Numbered from the stretch's first letter, positions 33,914 to 44,469 are shown. The stretch: DNA of 45,436 nt from Paenibacillus sp. 32O-W (GCF_007679495.1 NZ_VEGP01000044.1:1-45436); one strand, 5' to 3'. Program-made: numbers and translations. Notes: generated from the letters alone by a model not told the origin.

Positions 33914-34438
33914 TTATTTTAATGGGTAACCCTTTAAATATTTTTCCATAAGCTCGTTTGCTACACCAAGTGCTTCCTTCCTATTATTGGCCGGTGCTGA
34001 AATCATAAAGCCATTATTAACATCCCAGTATCCGTTAGAATCATTTTTCCAAATAGCTATCTTGCTAAAATTATTATTAACAAATATTCCACCATAGGAA
34101 TAGGTGTTCGGTACTCCGTTTACAATGTATGTATAAACAATGATTGCTTCTCCATATTTTCCAAGGCGAAGTTCTAGCTCCCTTTGCTGTTCAGGAACAG
34201 GTATAGTTTCGCCCTCAATATCGATAAATCCTTTAAATGTTTTTATTCCGACAATATTTCTTTGAACTTTCCCATTAATATTTATAGTCACCTGTTTGAC
34301 ATGATCACTATTCTCTTCACCTAATTGAAACATGACACCTTCAAAAGTAAGTGATTGCTGCTTCGGATAGTAATACATAATGATTGCTAAAATCATCGTT
34401 GCCAGCAGCAGAGAAATAAATATCAATTTTTTTCTCAA
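33914..34438 (-). CDS. Membrane-anchored hypothetical protein
   Basis: I chose the TTG at 34438, behind AAAGGGAGG, giving about 174 residues that begin with LRKKLIFISLLLATMILAII, a single N-terminal membrane anchor or uncleaved signal. The rest is a soluble, beta-rich outer domain (TFEGVMFQLGEEN, VKQVTININGKV, YSYGGIFVNNNFSKIAIWKN). The frame is open to 34531 with no better site. I recognise no family. It is monocistronic and leftward, next to the YafY-type regulator gene. Confidence 0.6.
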   Translation of the reverse strand: MRKKLIFISLLLATMILAIIMYYYPKQQSLTFEGVMFQLGEENSDHVKQVTININGKVQRNIVGIKTFKGFIDIEGETIPVPEQQRELELRLGKYGEAIIVYTYIVNGVPNTYSYGGIFVNNNFSKIAIWKNDSNGYWDVNNGFMISAPANNRKEALGVANELMEKYLKGYPLK

Positions 34439-34573
34439 GATCCGGGATACCTCCCTTTTTAAACGCCAAGTAGTAATAATGACTTGGTGAAAGATGATTT
34501 CCCCAGAAAATAACAATGCTCGTTGAAACAAATTAACTCATATATTCAGTAATTGTCAATATGATTTCTGTTG

Positions 34574-34600
34574 TTTAGAAAATCTACCTTTATTTCTAAA
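34574..34600. terminator. AT-rich hairpin after the YafY-type regulator gene
   Basis: TTTAGAAA and TTTCTAAA form an 8-bp AT-rich stem with an 11-nt loop 28 bp beyond the stop of the leftward regulator gene. It is weak, with no clear T-tract. Confidence 0.3.
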
Positions 34601-34627
34601 GATTATCTGACAAATGGTGCCCGGTAG

Positions 34628-35494
34628 TTAGGTGATTTCAGTTAATTCTTCTGGATGATCAACATGGATAAAAGTCTTTAAGATGGCTGTGGTTTGGTAA
34701 GGATTCGTATAGGAAATGGAAAGCTTTAAAGGATGGTATTTTTTGAACTGGGCAATCGCCTTTGGACCAAGCTCCAGAACAAGGTTGATGACTTCTTCCC
34801 GCTTGCGTAGTTTTTCTAAAATCTTTTTCTTACTTAATCTTTTTTTCGTAGGGTATGGTTTTACATCGGTGAGATTGTCGACCGGAATGATCCGCCGTTT
34901 TTCTTCCTCTAAGTCAAAGCCTTCAATTTGCCATAGGCTTTTTTCACGATAAAGGTGCAAGAGATAAATGGGATAAGACTTTATATCCTTCCCTTCTTTA
35001 ACGGAAACTAATAAATAACTGTCCACAAGAAGGATTTGGATTAATTTTTCTAACATAGGATGGGGCAGATCTGACAGATCAAGCAGGTCGGGATTATTGG
35101 GGTTGGTCCCTTCGAAAAGCAAGATTTGATTTAATAGAACAAGGTCATCTTGCTGGTTTTCCGAGATGAGACCTAATAATTTTTCAGCTAAAGACTGACG
35201 GCTCTTCAGATAAGGGAGCTGCTGATTTCTCGTGGCCATAAAGGCAATAAACAGTGCTTTAATTTCATTATCGGTAAAGCGGACCGTGGGGAGGACCGAG
35301 TTGTTCATGACAAAATAACCCCCATCTCTTCCAACTTCAGCGACAAGCGGCATCCCCATAGCTTCAATTTCTCGGATATCTCGAATAGCTGTCGAACGAG
35401 AGATATTAAATTCTCGCATGATTTCAGAAATGGTAAAGTGGGCGCGGTTGTTGATATACCGCATGATGATATTTATCCGTTCAACTTTTTTCAT
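34628..35494 (-). CDS. YafY-type HTH/WYL transcriptional regulator, possibly C-truncated
   Basis: 288 residues with an N-terminal HTH_11 (FTISEIMREFNISRSTAIRD, then GMPLVAEVGRDGGYFV) and a WYL-like middle (DSYLLVSVKEGKDIKSYPIY, LYREKSLWQIEGFDLEEEKR). Family members usually run some 15-30 residues further, past a segment like LTNWLLFLG; here it ends at EELTEIT, so the end may be lost. It is divergent from the GyrI-like gene, whose product type typically binds small ligands, a frequent pairing for this regulator family. Confidence 0.8.
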   Translation of the reverse strand: MKKVERINIIMRYINNRAHFTISEIMREFNISRSTAIRDIREIEAMGMPLVAEVGRDGGYFVMNNSVLPTVRFTDNEIKALFIAFMATRNQQLPYLKSRQSLAEKLLGLISENQQDDLVLLNQILLFEGTNPNNPDLLDLSDLPHPMLEKLIQILLVDSYLLVSVKEGKDIKSYPIYLLHLYREKSLWQIEGFDLEEEKRRIIPVDNLTDVKPYPTKKRLSKKKILEKLRKREEVINLVLELGPKAIAQFKKYHPLKLSISYTNPYQTTAILKTFIHVDHPEELTEIT

Positions 35495-35605
35495 CGGGCC
35501 CCCCTAAACAGTATCATTTTTTGACATGATTTAAAGTTATTATAAACCCATCAAGTGAAAAGATAAATCATTTGATAAATTTTTATAAAAAGGAAGGTTT
35601 TGAAT

Positions 35606-36085
35606 ATGGCGAATTATACGCTTGAGGAAAAAGACAGCTTTATCGTTGTAGGAATTGGAATTGAGCTTCAGAGCGATTACACGGACTATGTCGGCATAAA
35701 CAAGGAGAAAGCAGACTTTTGGGAAGCTGTGAAACAAGATGGAAGGCTTGACACTCTAAAGGCCGTAGCCGCCAATGACTACATTTTTGCCGTGAACGAA
35801 GCGGTGAATAACAAGATGATGTATTATGCCGGCGTCATGACAGAGGCCTCGCTACCAGAAGCAACTAGAGTTATTCAATTTCCTAAAGGGGAATACTTGG
35901 TTGTAAAAGGGGAAGGGAAGACGGCTGAGGAGTTGAGTAATATGCTTACCGGCATTGCCTTCGGACAAGTCCTGCCGGAAGCACAGAATTTTGCCTATGT
36001 TGGCGGGCCAAATGCAACGGTTGAGATGGGGCAGAGAGACGGCTTAGTATATGGTGAAATGTGGATTCCCGTTGTTAGGAAATAA
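35606..36085 (+). CDS. GyrI-like/effector-binding domain protein
   Basis: 159 residues from the ATG at 35606, which follows AAGGAAGG at good spacing; a TTG at 35600 is less likely. The pattern EEKDSFIVVGIGIEL, YYAGVMTEAS, IQFPKGEYLVVKGEGKTAEE and GGPNATVEM fits the GyrI-like/AraC effector-binding (SHV) superfamily, which binds hydrophobic small molecules. It is transcribed away from the YafY-type regulator and ends inside a conserved 27-nt hairpin. It may act as a ligand sink or a stress protein; the ligand is unknown. Confidence 0.75.
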   Translation: MANYTLEEKDSFIVVGIGIELQSDYTDYVGINKEKADFWEAVKQDGRLDTLKAVAANDYIFAVNEAVNNKMMYYAGVMTEASLPEATRVIQFPKGEYLVVKGEGKTAEELSNMLTGIAFGQVLPEAQNFAYVGGPNATVEMGQRDGLVYGEMWIPVVRK

Positions 36086-36110
36086 GGATAAACGGCTATC
36101 GCCGTCCTTA
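36084..36110. repeat. 27-nt hairpin repeat, copy 2
   Basis: This copy is identical to 22025-22051. It overlaps the stop codon of the GyrI-like gene and is followed by TTTT, so here it may serve as terminator. Confidence 0.7.
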
Positions 36111-36202
36111 TTTTAAAATAGGGGTTAGAGTCTGCTTCCGTGCGATTTATGCTCGAAGCAGGCTCTGGAACAACGCTTACAAAACTTTTTGGAGGGATGA
36201 GA

Positions 36203-36670
36203 ATGTCCTATATCGTTGACTTTAAAAACGTGTCTACGGTTGGTTTAGAGTCTTCATCCGTAGCAGAAGCGCTTGCCGGTTTGCGAGCTAATGAAGCCCG
36301 TTACTTTATGAACAAATATAAGCATGAATTTACGGTTGTACCAGCCAGCGAAAGCCAGGAAACCCTAGATTATGTAAACCGAATTTTGAAAGAAGAACGT
36401 GACATTGAGTTTGCGGCCAAGCCTTTGGAAACGTCGCGTTTTCAAGTGGAAAATATCCAGTGGACCTTCGTTTTTTACGAGGATGGTCTTGGACTCAATG
36501 TCATGTATACGGTTGATGACCCGAAGAAGCGGGCCGTTGGTTTTAAGCTTTCTGAGGGGATGGAGGTCCCCAAGGAGTTGGAGGAGAAGAAGTTTAAGTT
36601 TGCCAGGCAGAAGTCTAAACTAGCCGGAACAATTCGGGGATCGTTTTTCGTCATTAAAGGTGAATACTAA
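36203..36670 (+). CDS. Hypothetical protein, about 155 residues
   Basis: The frame opens at 36140, but ATG at 36203 (MSYIVDFKNVSTVGLESSSV) follows TTGGAGGGATGAGA and fits better. The protein is soluble and charged, with a hydrophobic middle (ENIQWTFVFYEDGLGLNVMY) and a basic tail (KKFKFARQKSKLAGTIRGSFF). I recognise no family. It lies 117 bp after the GyrI-like gene with a hairpin between and ends upstream of a terminator, so it may belong to the same regulon. Confidence 0.6.
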   Translation: MSYIVDFKNVSTVGLESSSVAEALAGLRANEARYFMNKYKHEFTVVPASESQETLDYVNRILKEERDIEFAAKPLETSRFQVENIQWTFVFYEDGLGLNVMYTVDDPKKRAVGFKLSEGMEVPKELEEKKFKFARQKSKLAGTIRGSFFVIKGEY

Positions 36671-36763
36671 GGGAAACACAGGTGCATACTTCCGCGAATA
36701 TGTCGGTATGCCGTTAAAAAACTACGAGATTTTAGAATCTGGAAAATGATAGCGGAAATCAAA

Positions 36764-36796
36764 AAAAGAACCCGGATCGTTTGATCAGGTTCTTTT
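36764..36796 (+). terminator. Terminator after the hypothetical gene
   Basis: AAAAGAACC and GGTTCTTTT form a perfect 9-bp outer stem and GATC/GATC continues it inside. Confidence 0.85.
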
Positions 36797-36799
36797 GTA

Positions 36800-36829
36800 T
36801 TGCAAAAAAAACAGACATGATGATATAAT
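36800..36829 (+). promoter_or_regulatory. Promoter of the rph leader
   Basis: TTGCAA at 36800 (4 of 6 to the -35 consensus) and a perfect TATAAT at 36824, spaced 18 bp apart. Transcription from here would give a leader of about 110 nt before the rph start codon. Confidence 0.55.
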
Positions 36830-36843
36830 CAGATCACGACTGC

Positions 36844-36923
36844 GACAAGAGATATATGTATAATTATCTTATCTTACACTTTAAGTATAACATGCCGAAA
36901 AACTCTTGTCAAATGTTTTTTTT
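36844..36923 (+). promoter_or_regulatory. Possible attenuator in the rph leader
   Basis: GACAAGAG (36844-36851) and CTCTTGTC (36903-36910) close a stem around about 51 nt that itself contains smaller stems (CTTA/TAAG), followed by AAATG and eight T residues. This is terminator-like and lies between promoter and start codon. Regulation of read-through is inferred. Confidence 0.45.
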
Positions 36924-36948
36924 CAATCTAATTTAAGGAGAGATGTTG

Positions 36949-39602
<2,654 letters not shown>

Positions 39603-39762
39603 TGGCTGAATACGTTAGTTGGCGGAACGCCATGTGAAGAGGTAGCTGGCTGATAAACTTTGCTTATAATCAAATTTTCTATTGATGTCTTATAAAGGGT
39701 TATGCCACACTATAGAAGTGAGATTGTATTCCAGCTTTTTCCCGCGAAAGGAGATGTTTTTA

Positions 39763-39798
39763 ATGACTGCTTATATGGTATTGGTGGTTTTAACTTAA
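39763..39798 (+). CDS. Leader peptide, 11 residues
   Basis: ATG at 39763 is preceded by GCGAAAGGAGATG and encodes MTAYMVLVVLT, then TAA. A strongly translated short hydrophobic frame in front of a structured leader is typical of ribosome-mediated attenuation upstream of antibiotic-resistance genes. The hydrophobic LVVL resembles in character the IFVI and IAVV arrest motifs of macrolide-sensing leader peptides. That comparison is inference. Confidence 0.6.
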   Translation: MTAYMVLVVLT

Positions 39799-39808
39799 CC
39801 GAATATCG

Positions 39809-39892
39809 GGCATAGTATATTCCAATCTTTATTATAGCTTGGAATGAGAGTAACCGGGAATATCACCATCTCCCGTGTTTGTTTGCTATGCC
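39809..39892 (+). ncRNA. Branched leader RNA structure
   Basis: An outer stem GGCATAG (39809) with CTATGCC (39886) encloses two hairpins: ATTCCAA/TTGGAAT (39819/39839) and CGGGA/TCCCG (39855/39871). Further hairpins follow outside it: CAGTA/TACTG at 39898-39919 and GTTGCC/GGCAAC at 39938-39952. The three-way junction starts 11 nt after the leader peptide stop. It is a candidate for alternative folding when a ribosome stalls. Confidence 0.5.
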
Positions 39893-39969
39893 ATAAACAG
39901 TAACCTTTCGTGAATACTGCTGTTAGCGGGACTGGTCGTTGCCTTCGGCAACTGCTCTCCATGCAACCC

Positions 39970-39998
39970 GGATACGATGAAGGTCGTATCCTTTTTTT
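39970..39998 (+). terminator. Leader terminator T1
   Basis: GGATACGA-TGAAGG-TCGTATCC is a perfect 8-bp stem followed directly by seven T residues. It lies 117 bp upstream of the RsgA-like start, so it must be bypassed for expression. Confidence 0.8.
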
Positions 39999-40025
39999 GA
40001 TTATAAGCCGACTCTTGGCTTTTCG

Positions 40026-40072
40026 CCGCGAAACAGCAGCTTCTTAGGAGGCTGCTTGTTCGCGGTATTTTT
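40026..40072 (+). terminator. Leader terminator T2
   Basis: CCGCGAAACAGCAGC and GCTGCTTGTTCGCGG pair at 13 of 15 positions around a 10-nt loop, followed by TATTTTTAT. This second terminator-like hairpin lies in tandem with T1, both within the same leader. Confidence 0.6.
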
Positions 40073-40114
40073 ATGCCCAAAAACAACTTTAATTTCTAGG
40101 AGAGGATAGGTCCA

Positions 40115-41182
40115 ATGATTGATTTGAAACAATACGGCTATATTGAAGCCGAAACGCCGCCGATAGGCTTAATACCCGGAAGGGTTACGGAACTACAGCG
40201 AGAGCAATATACCGTCATCACCGAACACGGAGAAGTGAAGGCTGTATTGAAGGGCTCGTTCTACCACACTGCGGGGACTCGGGAAGATTTTCCGTGCGTT
40301 GGCGATTTTGTATTTCTACAATACAACGAAAACGGCGCTTCGCGCATTGCCAAATTGCTGCCTCGCCGCTCGAAATTTTCTCGCGCTGACTATTCGGGAC
40401 ACTCGGCAGGGTATGTCAAAACCATATTGGAGCAAGTCGTAGCAACGAATTTTGATTACGTATTTATCGTGACGTCCCTAAACTGGGATTTCAAGGTCAG
40501 CCGCATCATGCGCTACCTGACGCAGACACGGCAGAGCGGCGGCCAGCCTGTCGTAATCTTAACAAAAGCTGACCTGGCCCCGGATTTCAGCGCACCGTTA
40601 GCCGAGGTTCAGAAAGCCGCTCCTGATGTGCCGGTACACGCAGTTTCCAGTCACACCGGGAGTGGTTTAGACGGGTTGAGTGAATATCTGCAACCAGGGA
40701 AAACCGTGGTATTCCTCGGCATGTCCGGCGTGGGAAAATCCTCGCTGCTAAACGCCCTGATGAATCAGGAAGTGATGACTGTCAATGCTATCCGCGAGGC
40801 CGACAGCCGGGGCCGGCACACAACGACGCATCGCCAGCTTTTCATGCTCCCTTCCGGCGCGATGGTTATTGATACGCCGGGTATGCGTGAACTTGGGCTG
40901 TTCGGTGCGGACGACGGGATCAGCGCGGGATTTAACGATGTGGAGGAATTATTCACACAGTGTCGCTTCAATGACTGCCGTCATCAGACGGAGCCGGGCT
41001 GCGCAGTCCTTGCCGCCCTTGCCGATGGATCATTGGCGCCAGAGCAATGGGAGCGTTACCTTGTACAGAAGCGGGAAAACAAGTTTGTGGATGATAAATC
41101 GGGGTATCTAATGGATAAACGGGCGTGGCAAAAATCGATTGCCATGCGACATAAGAGTAAAAACGGAGGGTACAAGAAATGA
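40115..41182 (+). CDS. rsgA: RsgA-like ribosome-associated circularly permuted GTPase
   Basis: 355 residues. It has an N-terminal OB-fold (GRVTELQREQYTVITEHGEV) and a circularly permuted GTPase order: G4 TKAD at about 150, then G1 GMSGVGKSS at about 202, then G3 DTPGM at about 252. A C-terminal zinc motif CRFNDCRHQTEPGC lies near 284. RsgA binds the 30S subunit and helps its maturation. Housekeeping Firmicutes RsgA is nearer 300 residues, so this longer protein is likely a paralog. AGGAGAGG precedes the ATG. It is expressed behind an attenuator-like leader and overlaps the next gene (ATGA), which hints at a role under ribosome-targeting stress. Confidence 0.85.
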   Translation: MIDLKQYGYIEAETPPIGLIPGRVTELQREQYTVITEHGEVKAVLKGSFYHTAGTREDFPCVGDFVFLQYNENGASRIAKLLPRRSKFSRADYSGHSAGYVKTILEQVVATNFDYVFIVTSLNWDFKVSRIMRYLTQTRQSGGQPVVILTKADLAPDFSAPLAEVQKAAPDVPVHAVSSHTGSGLDGLSEYLQPGKTVVFLGMSGVGKSSLLNALMNQEVMTVNAIREADSRGRHTTTHRQLFMLPSGAMVIDTPGMRELGLFGADDGISAGFNDVEELFTQCRFNDCRHQTEPGCAVLAALADGSLAPEQWERYLVQKRENKFVDDKSGYLMDKRAWQKSIAMRHKSKNGGYKK

Positions 41183-42195
41183 ACAACCATAATGAAAGGA
41201 TTGTAAAGCCCGAAATACTGGCGCTTGCTTTGGGTAAAATGCTCGACAAGACGATAATCCGCGCGGATTATCAACTTAAAGAGCTGCAAGGCGGGACAGT
41301 AGGAGATGTTTGGCTTGTAACAGGCATGGTTGAAACTTCCGATGGTGAAAATCTGCCGTATAAGATGGTTTGGAAAACACAGAAAAAATTTGAGCGTTAC
41401 GGTGATCCGGAATCATGGCGAAGGGAATACGACCTCTACGCATCAGATTTCCAAAAGTTGTTCTTCGATTCGTTCCGTTGTCCGGAGTGTTATCACGCCG
41501 AAATAAATGGCGATGAGATTCAACTGTGGATGGAATATATTGATGGTGTATCAGGCTTAAATCTGACCTCGGAAATGTATGAACGTATAGCCGAGGAATT
41601 GGGGCGATTTCAAGGCAGGTTGTATACTGAACGGCCGAAAGTATTGCAGAATCTGTCCAATTTAAGCAAGGTTGAGTTTATGAAAAACTACTATCTGCGG
41701 TATCGGTCATGGAATGTTTTGTATGATTATATACGCTCCGATGACTGCGAAATTCCGAAGCACCTATGTAAAATGCTCATAGACATAGATAACCACGCGG
41801 ACGAAATATTCAGACGCATTGAAAAGCTGCCAATAGTGCTTTGCCACAGAGATTTTTGGGTGGCAAACATATTCTATTCGGACAGTAAAATCGTACTTAT
41901 CGATTGGGATACCGCCGGATGGGGGTATATGGGCGAGGATATCGCGAGTTTAATAACGGATGAAGCGGACGTCCCTCATATGATTGAATACTACCAAAAA
42001 TGCATTCCGGCGTATTACAGAGGTTTTTCGGAATATGCGGATGTGTCCCATATCTCCGGCCATTGTATCTATGAACTTATCCTTGTTATGTTCGGCTACA
42101 GGCTTGTGGAATGGTATAAATTCGCTGAGTCGCCCGAAGATAAATCAATGCACCTTAATGCCTTGCAAAAAATCCATGAGATGAGAAATATGTAG
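41179..42195 (+). CDS. APH/choline-kinase-fold phosphotransferase
   Basis: 338 residues, starting at the ATG that overlaps the RsgA-like stop (ATGA), so expression is coupled. The N-lobe has LPYKMVWKTQKKF with the ATP-binding Lys. The catalytic loop is LCHRDFWVANIFY (HRDxxxxN) and the metal motif KIVLIDWDTAGWGYMGEDIA. These are complete kinase-active motifs of the aminoglycoside-phosphotransferase-fold family. No family member I can name shares the whole sequence. Being co-expressed with a ribosomal GTPase behind an attenuator suggests antibiotic phosphorylation, but the substrate is not shown. Confidence 0.85.
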   Translation: MNNHNERIVKPEILALALGKMLDKTIIRADYQLKELQGGTVGDVWLVTGMVETSDGENLPYKMVWKTQKKFERYGDPESWRREYDLYASDFQKLFFDSFRCPECYHAEINGDEIQLWMEYIDGVSGLNLTSEMYERIAEELGRFQGRLYTERPKVLQNLSNLSKVEFMKNYYLRYRSWNVLYDYIRSDDCEIPKHLCKMLIDIDNHADEIFRRIEKLPIVLCHRDFWVANIFYSDSKIVLIDWDTAGWGYMGEDIASLITDEADVPHMIEYYQKCIPAYYRGFSEYADVSHISGHCIYELILVMFGYRLVEWYKFAESPEDKSMHLNALQKIHEMRNM

Positions 42196-42290
42196 ATCTT
42201 AGAAATCGGTACTATTCCGCAGGCGAGTGTCGCGGCGAATTGTAATATAATGGATGAAATTGGAAGCGGAGCATTTAAAAACATTGGTTA

Positions 42291-42755
42291 TGCAAATCTA
42301 AAGAATCGAGGGGAATATTCGAACGTATAAGGATTCTAGTGATTTAAAACGTATGCAGCAACTCACAAAAGGTGATTTAGCTTAGCAGCGCCATCGACAC
42401 GTTGGGAGCGAGGATAATTGGATTACTGCAATTTGGGAAATTGATAATAAGCAGTAGCATGGGGATGGATTAGACTTCCTGTAACCTATCAAATTGACCC
42501 CAGCTATCCTGGGTTGTCAAAGGATGTTATTGATTGGTTTGATAGAATGACCGAAACCAATGAACAAAGAGTAACTGTCCTAGAAGCGGAGTCCCATTCC
42601 AATAGCAGAAACTCCTGAAGTCCTCACGAAAATTTCATTGGATAATTGCCCTTTCCCAGTTACATTGCCAGAAAAATTTAAGGCAAGACATATCAAGGGT
42701 ACTGAGGATTTAACAAATCGAGCGGCAGTACACAAGGCTGCATTCCATTCAACAA
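42291..42755 (+). pseudogene. GNAT acetyltransferase remnant with stops and frameshifts
   Basis: Read across frames, the segment gives NIRTYKDSSDLKRMQQLTKG, then RHRHVGSEDNWITAIWEIDN, then AVAWGWIRLPVTYQIDPSYP, DWFDRMTETNEQRVTVLEAE and finally PEKFKARHIKGTEDLTNRAA ending VHKAAFHST. This is the order of a two-domain GNAT protein. Stops at 42300 and 42383 and a frameshift near 42450 break it. Its end has been replaced by a multicopper oxidase fragment. Confidence 0.65.
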
Positions 42756-43009
42756 ACCTTCACGGGCATCATATGACGTTATTGAAGAAGAACGGCAAGA
42801 AAGTAAAGACGCCTTGGATGACCGACACGTTAAATGTCTATGCAGGTGAGACTTATGAGGTGGCATTTATCGCGGACAATCCTGGAATGTGGATGGATCA
42901 CTGCCATAACTTGGACCATGCTGCGACAGGGATGACCTTACACTTGATGTACGACAACATCACCCCTTCTTATGAAGCAGGAACGAGATCAGGGAATTTG
43001 CCGGAATAA
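42756..43009 (+). pseudogene. Multicopper oxidase C-terminal fragment
   Basis: The sequence NLHGHHMTLLKKNGKKV, TPWMTDTLNV and GMWMDHCHNLDHAATGM is the C-terminal cupredoxin domain of multicopper oxidases with the HCHxxxH type 1/type 3 copper motif and axial Met. All upstream cupredoxin domains are absent. It is joined in frame to the GNAT remnant through AFHST, giving an open frame from 42638 (TTG). The junction lies near 42750-42758, where both genes share similar bases (CATTCCATT). It cannot be a working oxidase. Confidence 0.8.
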
Positions 43010-43080
43010 TAATGAGTTGCAGGGATGCGGTGCACGTAATTGACTACTTCCACTTATACATCCTTCACCAGAAGAATAAA

Positions 43081-43122
43081 AACGAGCCGGATTTCCTTAA
43101 CGTTCGGAAATTCCGGCTTGTT
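43081..43122 (-). terminator. Terminator downstream of xerS
   Basis: An imperfect stem (AACGAGCCGGATTTCC with GGAAATTCCGGCTTGTT) is followed on the minus strand by TTTTTATT. It would end leftward transcription from xerS. Confidence 0.6.
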
Positions 43123-43133
43123 TGATCAAATCT

Positions 43134-43262
43134 TCACTTAGCGTACGTATTCCGCGTTTTGTTGGCGGGACCCCCAAACGTCTGATCGAGCCCTTGTAAC
43201 ATTAATTGAAAACGGGGCACTTGTTTAGATGTAGTAATAGCAGCAGGGAAGAGCCCATGGCA
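43134..43262 (-). pseudogene. Unassigned C-terminal remnant downstream of xerS
   Basis: An open frame without a start encodes LFPAAITTSKQVPRFQLMLQ and GLDQTFGGPANKTRNTYAK. The coding-like composition suggests a gene end. No family is recognised. Confidence 0.3.
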
Positions 43263-43271
43263 ATTTCATCA

Positions 43272-44342
43272 TCATAAACGATTGATGGCCGCTTCCATCG
43301 TTTTATCAGTGAGCTGTGCATACAGCTCCGTTGTGTCCGTGCTTGCGTGACCTAGTTGCCGCTGCGTTTTATAAATATCATTCTTTAAATAATAGCTTGT
43401 CGCAAACGAGTGCCGGAGCTTATGTACCGTGAGCATCGGCTTGCCGAATGCAGCAGCATATTTGCTCACCATTTGTTGAATGGCGCGTTTTGACATACGT
43501 TTGGCTTGCGAGGCACCTCTAGGAATGGCCAAAAACAATGCTTTTTCCGTTCGATCATGAGGGTAAACGATAGAACGCATTTGCAAATATTGCACCAGAG
43601 CTTCTTTACCGGTTTCCGTAAAAAATATGCTCTGTTTGATGCCCGGATCCTTGCTGCCTTTACGGTAAATGTGCGCTACTTTTTTCGTTACATCGATGTC
43701 ATCGATATCCAGGTTTACAACCTCGGAAACGCGCATACCAGAGGCTAAAATGAGGGTGACAATTGCTGTGTCCCGAACTCTGTTCATTTGATAATAATGG
43801 AGCGCTTGCGGGTTGTCGGAGATTTGAGTAATGCAATCACGCGCAATGAATGCGCAGAAGTCATGAATCTCCGTATCGTCTTCTAGAATCTTGCCGTGCA
43901 ACCGGCTTGCCATCAGTTTCGCATTGGTGAGCCGTTGTGTTTTTAGTTTTGCCATGACATTTCGCTTTAAAAGGGGATAGTGGTCGTCATCCTCGGCAAT
44001 CTGGCTTAAATAATGGAACAATGACTTGAGGGAAGCGATTTTACGCTCACGTGTCACCTTGCTGTTCTGGTTTCGAAGCTGCAGATGAAGCTTGTATGTG
44101 TCGATATTTTGCAAATTTAGCTGTTCGAGATCGAATAGGGTGATCTGATCCATAGAAAGGGCAGAGGAGAGGCCTTCCTGAATCATCCAGTGAAAGAACA
44201 TTTCGAAATCCCGTGTATATTCCAAAAGGGTGGAAGGGGAGAGATCAGCAAGCTTGTGCTGGATATATTGCTCGACATACCAGGGAAACAGGGGGAGCCG
44301 CCGCTCCAATAAATGTAAGTCTTGAGCCTTGATAACGTTCAT
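43272..44342 (-). CDS. xerS: Tyrosine recombinase XerS
   Basis: 356 residues, the standard XerS length. The N-terminal core-binding domain begins with MNVIKAQDLHLLERRLPLFP. The catalytic residues are all in place: R204 (SGMRVSEV), K228, H307 and R310 (HKLRHSF), H332 (GHAST) and the nucleophile Y341 (TELYAQL). In streptococci XerS alone resolves chromosome dimers at a dif-like site near its gene. In Paenibacillus-type hosts it may be an additional recombinase. GGAGG precedes the ATG. A nested palindrome lies immediately upstream. Confidence 0.92.
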   Translation of the reverse strand: MNVIKAQDLHLLERRLPLFPWYVEQYIQHKLADLSPSTLLEYTRDFEMFFHWMIQEGLSSALSMDQITLFDLEQLNLQNIDTYKLHLQLRNQNSKVTRERKIASLKSLFHYLSQIAEDDDHYPLLKRNVMAKLKTQRLTNAKLMASRLHGKILEDDTEIHDFCAFIARDCITQISDNPQALHYYQMNRVRDTAIVTLILASGMRVSEVVNLDIDDIDVTKKVAHIYRKGSKDPGIKQSIFFTETGKEALVQYLQMRSIVYPHDRTEKALFLAIPRGASQAKRMSKRAIQQMVSKYAAAFGKPMLTVHKLRHSFATSYYLKNDIYKTQRQLGHASTDTTELYAQLTDKTMEAAINRL

Positions 44343-44358
44343 AGCAACACACCTCCAA

Positions 44359-44435
44359 TATAGTTAACCACATTAATTATTGTAATAGGAACATTAGTTC
44401 CTGTAAAGTGTTGATTATTAATATCATTAACTATA
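44359..44435. promoter_or_regulatory. Nested palindrome upstream of xerS
   Basis: An outer perfect pair TATAGTTAA (44359-44367) and TTAACTATA (44427-44435) surrounds an inner AGGAAC-ATTA-GTTCCT (44387-44402); both are almost concentric. It may be an operator for xerS or a recombination site. It does not match a known dif sequence that I can recall. Confidence 0.5.
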
Positions 44436-44469
44436 TACACAAAAAACGTATTTTGTGCGTAAGATGGTC

